From assembly GCF_026342735.1 (NCBI RefSeq), contig NZ_JAPEMM010000001.1:4340001-4404000 (forward strand): a stretch of 64,000 nucleotides of DNA, given 5' to 3'. This document shows positions 8,590 through 17,214 of this stretch, piece after piece. The stretch comes from Streptomyces sp. NBC_00193. Its GTDB lineage: Bacteria > Actinomycetota > Actinomycetes > Streptomycetales > Streptomycetaceae. The translations under genes were made by a program, and so were the position numbers. Every line of letters begins with the position of its first letter. Positions within the stretch are counted from its first letter, which is position 1. Under the pieces are notes generated by a model. That model was not told the origin of the DNA and ran no database searches. It was given only the letters and a program-made list of their open reading frames with translations.

Positions 8590-8620
8590 ACAGCCCCGCC
8601 GGGCGCTCCGGCGGGGCTGT
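8590..8620 (+). terminator. Hairpin terminator-like element
   Basis: Stem ACAGCCCCGCC (8590-8600) pairs with GGCGGGGCTGT (8610-8620) around a 9-nt loop. It lacks a U-run, as is common in Streptomyces. It lies between the MFS exporter and the I36-type gene, so it probably ends the exporter transcript. The rest of 8480-8742 shows no gene. Confidence 0.6.
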
Positions 8621-8742
8621 CGCCTATCAGGGTGGACCCGCTCGCGACCCCTTCCGCCGGGACATCCGCGCAGGTCAGCGTGGTGCCGACGGAGCTCCGG
8701 AATCGGTCCGGGGCCCGTACGTCCACCAGGAGTTGACCCGTC

Positions 8743-9321
8743 ATGCGTACGTGGAACACCACTTTCTCCGGGCGCACCGCCGCCACGGCCACCGTTCTCG
8801 CCGCCACCCTGCTGATCCCGACCACCGCGGAATCCGCCCACGCGGCGAGCCGCGCCCCGGGCCGTACGGCGGCCCTGATCCCCGCCCAGGGGCACGTGCA
8901 GGCGCCGTCCCGGGCCCAGGCTCCGGGGAGGTCCCGGGCGGACGCTCCGGCTCCGGTACGGGCCTCCGGGCGGGCGAAGGGGCAGGCCAAGGGGCAGGCG
9001 CAGGGGCGGACGAAGGGCCGGGCCGCCGGGCCGCCGGTGCTCGGGGCCTGCGCCACCGGGCAGCTGTGCCTGTGGGCCAAGCCGGAGTTCAAGGGCGCCC
9101 GCACGACCCACGAGCTCAGCACCCTCGACATCAACAGCTGCACCGCCCTGCCCGCCGGGACCACCGCCCAGTCCCTCACGAACCGGACCGGCCGCCCGGT
9201 CACCACCTACCAGTCGGCCGAGTGCGCCGAGACCGGTGAGTTCCAGACCTACCCGGGCGACGGGGTGTGGCTGCCCCAGTCGCCGTACCAGGTCAGGGCG
9301 TTCAAGGTGTGGGAGCGCTGA
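8743..9321 (+). CDS. Secreted peptidase-inhibitor I36-like protein
   Basis: 192 residues. Signal peptide: MRTWN, basic region, then TAATATVLAATLLIPTTAES with an AHA/AA cleavage site near residue 35. Residues ~37-100 are low-complexity Ala/Gly/Gln/Arg-rich. The folded part (~101-192) starts ACATGQLCLWAKPEFKG and has four Cys (ACA, LCLW, NSCTA, AECAE), the beta/gamma-crystallin-like arrangement of Streptomyces I36/SMI-type small inhibitors. These are secreted and either inhibit metalloproteases or are uncharacterised. AGGAG lies 8-12 nt before the ATG. Its 3' end overlaps the convergent channel gene by 20 bp. Confidence 0.75.
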   Translation: MRTWNTTFSGRTAATATVLAATLLIPTTAESAHAASRAPGRTAALIPAQGHVQAPSRAQAPGRSRADAPAPVRASGRAKGQAKGQAQGRTKGRAAGPPVLGACATGQLCLWAKPEFKGARTTHELSTLDINSCTALPAGTTAQSLTNRTGRPVTTYQSAECAETGEFQTYPGDGVWLPQSPYQVRAFKVWER

Positions 9322-10168
9322 CGGCCCCGCCGCCCGCCTGGACCGGCCCGCCCTGGGCGCCGACCCCGGCGCCCGGGCCGGACTCCCCGGCGGCCGCCGC
9401 GGCCCCGGTGACCCCGGTGGCCCCGGCAGCCCCGGCCGCCGCGGGGATCCCGCCGAGGCGGGCGACCTCGGCGCGCAGCGCCCGTACCTCCGCCGTCAGT
9501 TCGGAGATCGCCGCCGTCTGGGCGAGCTCCACCAGGTCGTCGCGCTCGAAGCGGGAGATGAACCAGGCCGCGATGTTGGCGGTCACCACACCCAGCAGCG
9601 CGATCCCGGACAGCATCAGCCCCACCGCCAGCAGCCGTCCGAGTCCGGTGGTGGGGGAGTGGTCCCCGTAGCCGACCGTCGTCATCGTGGTCACCGACCA
9701 CCACAGCGCGTCCCCGAGGTTCTTGATGTTGCCGTCGGGGGCGTCCCGCTCCACGCTGAGCACCGCCAGCGAGCCGAACATCAGCAGCCCGACCACCGAG
9801 CCCGCCACGTAGGTGGTGAGCCGGATCTGCGGGGCCATCCGGGCCCGCCGGCCCACCAGCATCAGGGTGGACACCACCCGCAGCAGCCGCAGCGGCTGGA
9901 TCATCGGCAGCACCACCGCCGCCAGGTCCAGCCAGTGGGTCCTGACGAAGGCCCTCTTCGAGTGCGCCAGGCCCAGCCGCATCAGGTAGTCGGCGGCGAA
10001 TGCGGCCCACACCACCCACTCGGCGTGCTTGCAGGCGGCGTGCACCACCGGGCTCGCGTCGGGCAGGACGATCGGCACCGCGTAGGCCACGGCGAATCCC
10101 AGGGCGAGCACCAGCAGCGGCGTCTGCGTCCGGCGCTCCCACCGGGCCTGGGAGGAGGGTTGCTTCAT
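9302..10168 (-). CDS. Voltage-gated-like potassium channel
   Basis: 288 residues with the selectivity filter TMTTVGYGD preceded by a pore helix (NLGDALWWSVT). Six membrane segments fit: S1 LLVLALGFAVAYAVPIVL, S2 EWVVWAAFAADYLMRLGL, S3/S4 through WLDLAAVVLPMIQPLRLLRVV (only a few Arg in S4), S5 TYVAGSVVGLLMFGSLAVL, and S6 after the filter. A coiled-coil heptad segment follows (ELTAEVRALRAEVARLGG), likely a tetramerisation helix, then an Ala/Gly/Pro tail. The family is KvAP/Kch-like ion channels. Start could be ATG at 10168 or 10177; neither has a good Shine-Dalgarno. Confidence 0.87.
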   Translation of the reverse strand: MKQPSSQARWERRTQTPLLVLALGFAVAYAVPIVLPDASPVVHAACKHAEWVVWAAFAADYLMRLGLAHSKRAFVRTHWLDLAAVVLPMIQPLRLLRVVSTLMLVGRRARMAPQIRLTTYVAGSVVGLLMFGSLAVLSVERDAPDGNIKNLGDALWWSVTTMTTVGYGDHSPTTGLGRLLAVGLMLSGIALLGVVTANIAAWFISRFERDDLVELAQTAAISELTAEVRALRAEVARLGGIPAAAGAAGATGVTGAAAAAGESGPGAGVGAQGGPVQAGGGAVSAPTP

Positions 10169-10193
10169 GCGGAGCATCGTAAAGAACGCGTAA

Positions 10194-10223
10194 GGGGCGC
10201 CGGGACAGGTGTCCCGGCGCCCC
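10194..10223. terminator. Strong intrinsic hairpin downstream of aceE
   Basis: Perfect 14-bp stem: GGGGCGCCGGGACA (10194-10207) and TGTCCCGGCGCCCC (10210-10223) with a 2-nt loop as written. It starts 18 bp past the aceE stop and before the channel start, so it probably insulates aceE from the downstream channel gene. Confidence 0.75.
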
Positions 10224-10240
10224 TCGCGCAAGAGTGACGG

Positions 10241-12973
10241 CTACGCGTCGCCCCCGGCCGCGCCCGGGTCGGCCGCCCGGACGTCCAGGAGCTGGTACCG
10301 GTCGATCGCCTGCTTCAGCGCCGAGCGGTCGATCTTGCCCGCCTTGGCCAGCTCGGTCAGCACCGAGAGGACCACCGACTGCGCATCGATGTGGAAGAAG
10401 CGCCGGGCCGCGCCCCGCGTGTCCGCGAAGCCGAAGCCGTCCGCGCCCAGCGAGGTGTACGGGCCGGGCACCCAGCGCGAGATCTGGTCCGGGACCGCCC
10501 GCATCCAGTCGGAGACGGCCACGAAGGGACCCTCCGCGCCGGACAGCTTGCTCGTCACGTACGGGACGCGCTGCTCCTCCTCCGGGTGGAGCAGGTTGTG
10601 CTCCTCCACGGCGACGGCCTCGCGGCGCAGCTCGTTCCAGGAGGTCGCCGACCAGACGTCCGCCCTGACGTTCCACTCCTCGGCGAGGATCCGCTGCGCC
10701 TCCAGCGCCCACGGAACCGCCACGCCCGAGGCCATGATCTGCGCCCCGACGGCTCCCGCGGTGCCCTGCGAGATGCGGTGGATGCCCTTGAGGATCCCGT
10801 CCACGTCCACGCCGGCCGGCTCGGCCGGGTGCTGGATGGGCTCGTTGTAGACCGTCAGGTAGTAGAAGACGTCCTCGGCGTCGGGGCCGTACATGCGCCG
10901 CAGACCGTCCTTGACGATGTGCGCGATCTCGTACCCGTACGCCGGGTCGTACGCCACACAGCCCGGGTTCGTCGAGGCCAGCAGCTGGGAGTGGCCGTCG
11001 GCGTGCTGCAGGCCCTCACCCGTCAGGGTGGTCCGGCCGGCGGTCGCACCGAGGACGAAACCGCGCGCCAGCTGGTCCGCCATCTGCCAGAACTGGTCAC
11101 CCGTGCGCTGGAAACCGAACATCGAGTAGAAGACGTAGACCGGGATCAGCGGCTCGCCGTGCGTCGCGTACGCCGAGCCCGCGGCGATCAGCGAAGCCGT
11201 GCAGCCCGCCTCCGAGATGCCGTCGTGCAGCATCTGGCCGGTCGGCGACTCCTTGTACGCGAGCAGCAGGTCGCGGTCGACCGCCTCGTACTGCTGGCCC
11301 AGCGGGTTGTAGATCTTGGCGCTCGGGAAGAACGCGTCCATGCCGAAGGTGCGGTACTCGTCGGGGGCGATCAGCACGAAGCGCTTGCCGATCTCCTTGT
11401 CCCGCATCAGGTCCTTCAGGATGCGGACGAAGGCCATGGTGGTGGCGATCGACTGCTGGCCCGAGCCCTTCTTGGCCGCCGCGTAGGTGGCGTCGCCCGG
11501 CAGCTGGAGCGGCTTCGCGCGCACCACGCGGGTCGGCACGTAGCCGCCGAGCGCGCTGCGGCGGTCGTGCATGTACTGGATCTCGGGGGAGTTGCGGCCC
11601 GGGTGGTAGTACGGCGGCGCGCCGTCCTCCAGCTGGGCGTCCGTGATCGGGATGTGCAGGCGGTCGCGGAAGCGCTTGAGGTCGTCGGCCGTCAGCTTCT
11701 TCATCTGGTGGGTCGCGTTGCGGCCCTCGAAGTTCGGACCGAGGGTCCAGCCCTTGACCGTCTGCGCCAGGATCACCGTCGGCTGGCCCTTGTGGGCCTT
11801 GGCCGCCGCGTACGCCGCGTAGACCTTCTTGTGGTCGTGACCACCGCGGCCCAGGTGCTGGATCTGCTGGTCGGTCATGTTCTCGACCATGGCCCGCAGC
11901 CGGTGGTCGCCGCCGAAGAAGTGGTCGCGGATGTACGCGCCCGTCTCGGTGGCGTACGTCTGGAACTGGCCGTCCGGGGTGGTGTTCAGCTTGTTGACCA
12001 GGATGCCGTCGCGGTCCTGGGCCAGCAGCGGGTCCCAGGAGCGGTCCCAGATCAGCTTGATGACGTTCCAGCCGGCGCCGCGGAACTGCGACTCCAGCTC
12101 CTGCATGATCTTGCCGTTGCCGCGGACCGGGCCGTCGAGGCGCTGCAGGTTGCAGTTGACGACGAAGGTCAGGTTGTCGAGGTGTTCGCGGGCCGCGATG
12201 GAGAGCTGGCCGAGCGACTCGGGCTCGTCCATCTCGCCGTCGCCCAGGTACGCCCAAACGTGTGACTTGGAAGTGTCCGCGATCCCGCGGGCCTCCATGT
12301 ACCGGTTCATCCGGGCCTGGTAGATCGCACCGAGCGGGCCGAGGCCCATCGAGACGGTCGGGAACTCCCAGAAGTCCGGCATGAGCCGCGGGTGCGGGTA
12401 GCTGGAGAGGCCGTACGGGGCCTTCGACTTCTCCTGGCGGAACGCGTCGAGCTGCTGCTCGGAGAGCCGGTCCAGGAGGTAGGCGCGGGCGTAGATGCCG
12501 GGCGAGGCGTGGCCCTGGAAGAAGATCTGGTCGCCGCCGTCACCCTCGTCCTTGCCCCGGAAGAAGTGGTTGAAGCCCACGTCGTAGAGGGAGGCGGAGG
12601 AGGCGAAGGTGGCGATGTGACCGCCGACGCCGATCCCCGGACGCTGGGCGCGCGAGACCATGACGGCCGCGTTCCACCGGGTGGCGTTGAGGACCTTGCG
12701 CTCGATCTCCTCGTTGCCGGGGAAGAACGGCTCGTCCTTGGTGGCGATCGTGTTGACGTAGTCCGTGGAGCGCATCTCGGGCACGGCCACGCGCTTCTCG
12801 CGGGCGCGCTCCATCAGCCGCAGCATCAGGTAGCGGGCACGCTCACGGCCCCGCTCGTCGACGGCCGCGTCCAGGGAGTCGAGCCACTCCTGCGTCTCTT
12901 CCGGATCGAAGTCCGGTACCTGACTCGGCAGGCCACCAATGATGATCGGATTGCGATCGGATGCGGAAGCCAC
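10241..12973 (-). CDS. aceE: Pyruvate dehydrogenase E1 component, homodimeric type
   Basis: 910 residues, the length expected of the single-chain, thiamine-dependent E1 (AceE). It decarboxylates pyruvate and acetylates the lipoyl arm of E2, feeding acetyl-CoA to the TCA cycle and fatty acid synthesis. The thiamine diphosphate/Mg motif is visible as YLGDGEMDEPES with the downstream NCNLQRLDGPVRGN. The entrance-channel His region HASPGIYARAYLL and the E1 segment MFGFQRTGDQFWQMADQLARGF are also present. GTG start with GAAGGA 7 nt upstream. No E2 or E3 gene lies nearby, normal for Streptomyces. Linkage with fasR at the window start is consistent with the conserved order near fabD. Confidence 0.96.
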   Translation of the reverse strand: MASASDRNPIIIGGLPSQVPDFDPEETQEWLDSLDAAVDERGRERARYLMLRLMERAREKRVAVPEMRSTDYVNTIATKDEPFFPGNEEIERKVLNATRWNAAVMVSRAQRPGIGVGGHIATFASSASLYDVGFNHFFRGKDEGDGGDQIFFQGHASPGIYARAYLLDRLSEQQLDAFRQEKSKAPYGLSSYPHPRLMPDFWEFPTVSMGLGPLGAIYQARMNRYMEARGIADTSKSHVWAYLGDGEMDEPESLGQLSIAAREHLDNLTFVVNCNLQRLDGPVRGNGKIMQELESQFRGAGWNVIKLIWDRSWDPLLAQDRDGILVNKLNTTPDGQFQTYATETGAYIRDHFFGGDHRLRAMVENMTDQQIQHLGRGGHDHKKVYAAYAAAKAHKGQPTVILAQTVKGWTLGPNFEGRNATHQMKKLTADDLKRFRDRLHIPITDAQLEDGAPPYYHPGRNSPEIQYMHDRRSALGGYVPTRVVRAKPLQLPGDATYAAAKKGSGQQSIATTMAFVRILKDLMRDKEIGKRFVLIAPDEYRTFGMDAFFPSAKIYNPLGQQYEAVDRDLLLAYKESPTGQMLHDGISEAGCTASLIAAGSAYATHGEPLIPVYVFYSMFGFQRTGDQFWQMADQLARGFVLGATAGRTTLTGEGLQHADGHSQLLASTNPGCVAYDPAYGYEIAHIVKDGLRRMYGPDAEDVFYYLTVYNEPIQHPAEPAGVDVDGILKGIHRISQGTAGAVGAQIMASGVAVPWALEAQRILAEEWNVRADVWSATSWNELRREAVAVEEHNLLHPEEEQRVPYVTSKLSGAEGPFVAVSDWMRAVPDQISRWVPGPYTSLGADGFGFADTRGAARRFFHIDAQSVVLSVLTELAKAGKIDRSALKQAIDRYQLLDVRAADPGAAGGDA

Positions 12974-13408
12974 GCTGTTCCTTCGCTGTCGGGGGAGTCG
13001 TGCCTTGAGTCTCGCCGCCTCCCATGGTCTTACGCTCGGCAGAAATCGTCATCTTTACCGTTGGGTAATCCCTGGAGGTGGCGGGATTGTGCTGGCTGCG
13101 GCGACGACAACGCCCAAACCGCAACCTTACGCCCATGTCGATCACCCCCTTCGCAAGGCCGTTCGTCCCTCAAACAGGTGCGAAAGTCCCGAGGCCGTGC
13201 CGAATGAGGTGGAATGGTGTGGGATGAATCACCAGGGGTACATGCGGAAGGGCTGAAAGTTGCGGCGAGACGGCCGCAATCGTCACCGTTTCGACGGTCT
13301 CGACGGCCTGGTACTTGCGCGATCCGCCGCGCCCGTGTGGACTACGCCCATGCTGCGCGTACGCGCGCCGCCGAAGAACATTCACCGAACATGAGCAGGA
13401 GGCACCCC
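12974..13408. other. Divergent promoter region of aceE and the DUF3052 gene
   Basis: 435 bp with no credible gene. It has lower GC than its surroundings near 13040-13075 and must hold both divergent promoters and the aceE leader. I could not assign -35/-10 boxes with confidence. Confidence 0.4.
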
Positions 13409-13834
13409 GTGAGCGCGACCGCGGACCACGCGGAGAACCTGGCCGCCAGGCTGGGTTTCCAGTCCGAACAGGTGGTCCAGGAAATCGGCTTCGACGACGA
13501 CGTCGATCAGGAATTCCGTGATGCCGTAGAGGATCACGTCACCGAACTCGTCGATGAGGACTACGACGATGTCGCAGACGCGGTTCTGCTGTGGTTCCGG
13601 GAGGACGACGGCGACCTGACGGACGCCCTGGTCGACGCGACCGAGCTGGTCGAGGACGGCGCACTGATCCTGCTGGTGACCCCCAAGACCGGCAAGGACG
13701 GTTTTGTCGAGGCCAGCGACATCAGCGAGGCCGCCGAGACGGCCGGCCTCTCGCTGGCCAAGGGAGCCCCCGTCGGCAAGGAGTGGACCGCCACCAAGCT
13801 GGCGACTCCGAAGACGGCCAAGTCCAAGCGCTGA
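13409..13834 (+). CDS. DUF3052 domain protein
   Basis: 141 residues of a small acidic actinobacterial family (SATADHAENLAARLGFQSEQVVQEIGFDDDVDQEFRDAVEDH). No catalytic motif or membrane segment is seen; the fold is predicted alpha/beta. The family is conserved between aceE and ahpE in Streptomyces, but its function is unknown. An ATG 18 nt upstream (13391) is in frame, but AGGAGG at 13397-13402 sits correctly for the GTG at 13409 and overlaps codons of the longer form, so the GTG was chosen. A strong hairpin follows the stop. Confidence 0.85.
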   Translation: MSATADHAENLAARLGFQSEQVVQEIGFDDDVDQEFRDAVEDHVTELVDEDYDDVADAVLLWFREDDGDLTDALVDATELVEDGALILLVTPKTGKDGFVEASDISEAAETAGLSLAKGAPVGKEWTATKLATPKTAKSKR

Positions 13835-13858
13835 GCCGCGCCCCGCAGTCATGCGGAC

Positions 13859-13904
13859 ACACGCACCCCGCCCGCCGGAAGCTTCCCGGTGGGCGGGGTG
13901 CGTG
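13859..13904 (+). terminator. Intrinsic hairpin after the DUF3052 gene
   Basis: ACGCACCCCGCCC (13861-13873) pairs with GGGCGGGGTGCGT (13891-13903), with additional partial pairing toward the loop. The stem is followed by a short TTTC. It separates DUF3052 from ahpE. Confidence 0.75.
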
Positions 13905-14002
13905 CGTTTCGCGGGCGGCCGGAGCCGGACGCGCGCAGGAGCCATAAGGTGAGATCACCCGAACAGCCCAACGCAGGGATGCGGGACGAAGGGATGCGAC
14001 AG

Positions 14003-14461
14003 ATGGCGATCGAGGTCGGCAGCAAGGCCCCGGACTTCGAGCTCAAGGACAACCACGGCAGGGTCGTGCGGCTCTCCGACTTCCGGGGGGAGAAGGCCGT
14101 CGTGCTGCTCTTCTACCCCTTCGCCTTCACCGGCGTCTGCACCGGCGAACTCTGTGAGCTGCGCGACCAGCTGCCGCGCTTCCAGAACGACGACGTGCAG
14201 CTCCTGGCGGTCTCCAACGACTCCGTGCCGACCCTGCGCGTCTTCGGCGAGCAGGAGGGGCTGGAGTACCCGCTGCTGTCGGACTTCTGGCCGCACGGGG
14301 AGGCCTCCCGCGCCTACGGGGTCTTCGACGAGGAGAAGGGCTGCGCGGTGCGCGGCACCTTCGTCATCGACCGCGACGGCATCGTGCGCTGGAGCGTCGT
14401 CAACGGGCTGCCCGACGCCCGTGACCTGAACGAGTACATCAAGGCCCTCGACAGCCTCTGA
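14003..14461 (+). CDS. ahpE: Peroxiredoxin, AhpE/1-Cys-like
   Basis: 152 residues with the thioredoxin fold of the AhpC/TSA family. The peroxidatic site is FYPFAFTGVCTGELCELRD: the Thr and Cys of T-G-V-C form the PxxxTxxC active site, with a second Cys four residues on. The Arg needed for catalysis lies near RGTFVIDRDG. It reduces peroxides and peroxynitrite, probably with mycothiol/mycoredoxin in actinobacteria. Start ATG at 14003; ATG 13994 is an in-frame alternative with GAAGG closer. Located between DUF3052 and terD, as in other Streptomyces. Confidence 0.9.
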   Translation: MAIEVGSKAPDFELKDNHGRVVRLSDFRGEKAVVLLFYPFAFTGVCTGELCELRDQLPRFQNDDVQLLAVSNDSVPTLRVFGEQEGLEYPLLSDFWPHGEASRAYGVFDEEKGCAVRGTFVIDRDGIVRWSVVNGLPDARDLNEYIKALDSL

Positions 14462-14623
14462 GTCCGTGCCGCAGGCTCGTGGTCGCGGGTGCCGACAGGC
14501 ACGCGGGCCCGTTCGCCTGGAATAAGCCCGTACAGGCGGGAACCCGTCACTAGGATCGAAACGTTGATCCGGTAGCAACCGCACGACGGGGCACCGCCCC
14601 ACACAAAACCTTATGGAGGACCC

Positions 14624-15199
14624 GTGGGAGTCAGCCTCAGCAAGGGCGGCAACGTCTCGCTGACCAAGGCCGCGCCGAACCTGACGGCGGTCATCGTCGG
14701 ACTGGGCTGGGACGCTCGCACCACCACCGGTGTCGACTTCGACCTCGACGCCAGCGCGATCCTGACCAACGACCAGGGCAAGGTCGCCAGCGACGCGAAC
14801 TTCGTCTTCTTCAACAACCTGAAGAGCCCCGACGGCTCGGTCGAGCACACCGGTGACAACACCACCGGTGAGGGCGAGGGCGACGACGAGGCGATCAAGG
14901 TCAACCTCGCCGGCGTGCCCGCCGACGTGGCCAAGATCGTCTTCCCGGTCTCGATCTACGAGGCCGAGAGCCGCCAGCAGAGCTTCGGCCAGGTCCGCAA
15001 CGCGTACATCCGCGTCGTGAACCAGGCCGACAATGCCGAGCTCGCCCGCTACGACCTGTCGGAGGACGCCTCGACGGAGACCGCCATGGTCTTCGGCGAG
15101 CTCTACCGCAACGGTGCGGAGTGGAAGTTCCGCGCCATCGGCCAGGGCTACGCCTCGGGCCTGCGCGGCATCGCGCAGGACTTCGGCGTCAACGTCTGA
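14624..15199 (+). CDS. terD: TerD family stress protein, first copy
   Basis: 191 residues of the TerD/CABP fold (GVSLSKGGNVSLTKAAPNLT start). It carries the two acidic Ca2+-binding stretches typical of the family: DFDLDASAIL and the GEGEGDDEAIKV segment. TerD proteins bind Ca2+ and act in tellurite, phage and oxidative stress phenotypes; in Streptomyces they also affect differentiation. A GTG start has GGAGGA 4-9 nt upstream, the best Shine-Dalgarno of the locus. It is followed 161 bp later by a ~80% similar paralogue, so a tandem duplication is likely. Confidence 0.95.
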   Translation: MGVSLSKGGNVSLTKAAPNLTAVIVGLGWDARTTTGVDFDLDASAILTNDQGKVASDANFVFFNNLKSPDGSVEHTGDNTTGEGEGDDEAIKVNLAGVPADVAKIVFPVSIYEAESRQQSFGQVRNAYIRVVNQADNAELARYDLSEDASTETAMVFGELYRNGAEWKFRAIGQGYASGLRGIAQDFGVNV

Positions 15200-15300
15200 G
15201 CCTGCTCCGCCAGAGCAGTCGTTCCATCCGTCCGGCGCCGTGCACTCGTGTGTACGGCGCCGGACCGGCTTTACGGCCACACCCGCCGTACCGTCACACC

Positions 15301-15318
15301 GCCGTACGGTCGTACGGC
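15301..15318 (+). promoter_or_regulatory. Inverted repeat between the two terD genes
   Basis: GCCGTAC-GGTC-GTACGGC, perfect 7-bp arms, in the 161-bp gap. It could be a weak attenuator for the first terD or an operator for the second; the sequence does not decide. Confidence 0.4.
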
Positions 15319-15360
15319 CACTTCGCCACATCGCCATCGTCGTCCGGGGAGGACCACAAC

Positions 15361-15936
15361 ATGGGCGTCACACTCGCCAAGGGGGGCAATGTCTCCCTCT
15401 CCAAAGCCGCACCGAACCTCACCCGGGTTCTGATCGGCCTCGGATGGGACGCGCGCTCGACCACGGGCGCCGACTTCGACCTCGACGCCAGCGCACTGCT
15501 GTGCAGCAACGGCCGGGTGCTCGGGGACGAGTACTTCGTCTTCTACAACAACCTGAAGAGCCCCGAGGGCTCCGTCGAACACACGGGGGACAACCTCACC
15601 GGCGAGGGTGAAGGCGACGACGAGTCGATCATCGTCGACCTCAGCAAGGTCCCGGCCGGCGTGGACAAGATCGTCTTTCCCGTCTCGATCCACGAGGCCG
15701 AGGCCCGCCGGCAGAGCTTCGGCCAGGTCAGCAATGCCTTCATCCGCGTGGTGAACGAGGCGGACGGTCAGGAACTCGCCCGCTACGACCTTTCCGAGGA
15801 CGCCTCCAGCGAGACCGCGATGATCTTCGGCGAGGTCTACCGGTACGGGGGCGAATGGAAGTTCCGCGCAGTGGGGCAGGGGTACGCGTCGGGGCTCCGC
15901 GGCATCGCTCTAGACTTCGGGGTCAACGTTTCGTAA
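15361..15936 (+). CDS. terD: TerD family stress protein, second copy
   Basis: 191 residues, collinear with the first TerD without gaps (GVTLAKGGNVSLSKAAPNLT). It retains the acidic Ca2+-binding stretches DFDLDASALL and GEGEGDDESIIV, plus the C-terminal GQGYASGLRGIALDFGVNV. It differs in LLCSNGRVLGDEYF against ILTNDQGKVASDANF in copy one, so metal or partner preference may differ. AGGA lies 8-11 nt before the ATG. Only 19 bp separate its stop from the DUF475/TerC start, suggesting co-transcription. Confidence 0.95.
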   Translation: MGVTLAKGGNVSLSKAAPNLTRVLIGLGWDARSTTGADFDLDASALLCSNGRVLGDEYFVFYNNLKSPEGSVEHTGDNLTGEGEGDDESIIVDLSKVPAGVDKIVFPVSIHEAEARRQSFGQVSNAFIRVVNEADGQELARYDLSEDASSETAMIFGEVYRYGGEWKFRAVGQGYASGLRGIALDFGVNVS

Positions 15937-15955
15937 AGCCGTACAACACGATGGG

Positions 15956-17074
15956 ATGCCAGTGGTTCTGAAAACCTTCGGCTGGTCGTTCGCAGTCACT
16001 GCGCTCGGGCTGGTCGCAGCGGTGCTCTACGGGGGGTGGGAGGCCTTCGGGATCGTTGCGATCCTGTCCATCCTGGAGATCTCGCTGTCCTTCGACAATG
16101 CGGTGGTCAACGCCGGAATCCTGAAGAAGATGAATGCCTTCTGGCAGAAGATCTTCCTCACCGTCGGTGTTCTCATCGCCGTGTTCGGCATGCGCCTGGT
16201 CTTCCCGATCGTGATCGTCGCGATCAGCGCCAAGATCGGGCCGATCGAGGCCGTCGAACTCGCGGTGCGCGACCAGGACATGTACAAGCAGCTCGTCACG
16301 GACGCTCACCCGTCCATCGCCGCCTTCGGTGGCATGTTCCTGCTGATGATCTTCCTCGACTTCATTTTCGAGGACCGTGACATCAAGTGGCTCGCCTGGC
16401 TGGAGCGTCCGCTCGCCAAGCTCGGCAAGATCGACATGCTGTCGGCGTGCATCGCGCTGATCGTCCTGGTCATCACCTCGATGACCTTCGCCACCCAGGC
16501 CCACCAGCACGAGGGCCACGTGGACAAGGCGCAGACCGTCCTGATCTCCGGCGTCCTCGGCCTGATCACCTACATGATCGTCGGCGGTCTCTCCGGCTAC
16601 TTCGAGAACAAGCTCGAAGAAGAGGAAGAGGCAGAGCACGAGGCGGAGGAGGCGGCCAAGAAGAGCGGCAAGCCCGTCTCGGCCGTCGCCATGGCCGGCA
16701 AGGCCGCGTTCTTCATGTTCCTCTACCTCGAAGTCCTCGACGCCTCCTTCTCCTTCGACGGGGTCATCGGCGCCTTCGCCATCACCAGCGACATCGTGAT
16801 CATGGCCCTCGGCCTCGGTATCGGTGCCATGTACGTCCGGTCGCTGACGGTCTACCTGGTCCGCCAGGGCACCCTCGACGACTACGTCTACCTGGAGCAC
16901 GGCGCGCACTACGCCATCGGCGCGCTCGCCGTCATCCTGCTCGTCACCATCCAGCACGAGATCAACGAGGTCATCACCGGCCTCGTCGGCGTCGTACTGA
17001 TCGGATGGTCCTTCTGGTCCTCGGTGCGCCGCAACAAGCGCCTGGAACTGGAGGGTTCCACCGCCGAGGCATGA
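15956..17074 (+). CDS. DUF475/TerC-like integral membrane protein
   Basis: 372 residues with about nine hydrophobic segments. The TerC-type acidic membrane motifs occur twice: SILEISLSFDNAVVNAGIL near the N terminus and LYLEVLDASFSFDGVIGAF in the second half. A cytoplasmic Glu-rich linker (ENKLEEEEEAEHEAEEAAKK, ~220-239) separates the halves. TerC proteins are proposed metal-ion exporters or membrane anchors for TerD complexes; recent work links some to Mn export and metallation of secreted proteins. An ATG 5 nt upstream (15951) is out of frame. The gene is part of the ter run. Confidence 0.9.
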   Translation: MPVVLKTFGWSFAVTALGLVAAVLYGGWEAFGIVAILSILEISLSFDNAVVNAGILKKMNAFWQKIFLTVGVLIAVFGMRLVFPIVIVAISAKIGPIEAVELAVRDQDMYKQLVTDAHPSIAAFGGMFLLMIFLDFIFEDRDIKWLAWLERPLAKLGKIDMLSACIALIVLVITSMTFATQAHQHEGHVDKAQTVLISGVLGLITYMIVGGLSGYFENKLEEEEEAEHEAEEAAKKSGKPVSAVAMAGKAAFFMFLYLEVLDASFSFDGVIGAFAITSDIVIMALGLGIGAMYVRSLTVYLVRQGTLDDYVYLEHGAHYAIGALAVILLVTIQHEINEVITGLVGVVLIGWSFWSSVRRNKRLELEGSTAEA

Positions 17075-17214
17075 TCGCGGCGGTAATGCGGAACGCTCAA
17101 GTGCGGGGCGGTCCGGCGGGTCCACGGACCCACCGGACCGCCCCGTCCGCATGTCGGGACATCGGCGTGCCGGCAGGGGGCCGAGCGCGCCAAGGGACAA
17201 GGGGGGTTGTGGGG

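Noticed and set aside
15951..15958. ATG at 15951 as the start of the DUF475/TerC gene
   Set aside because: It is out of frame with the TerC-like protein; the ATG at 15956 is the in-frame one.
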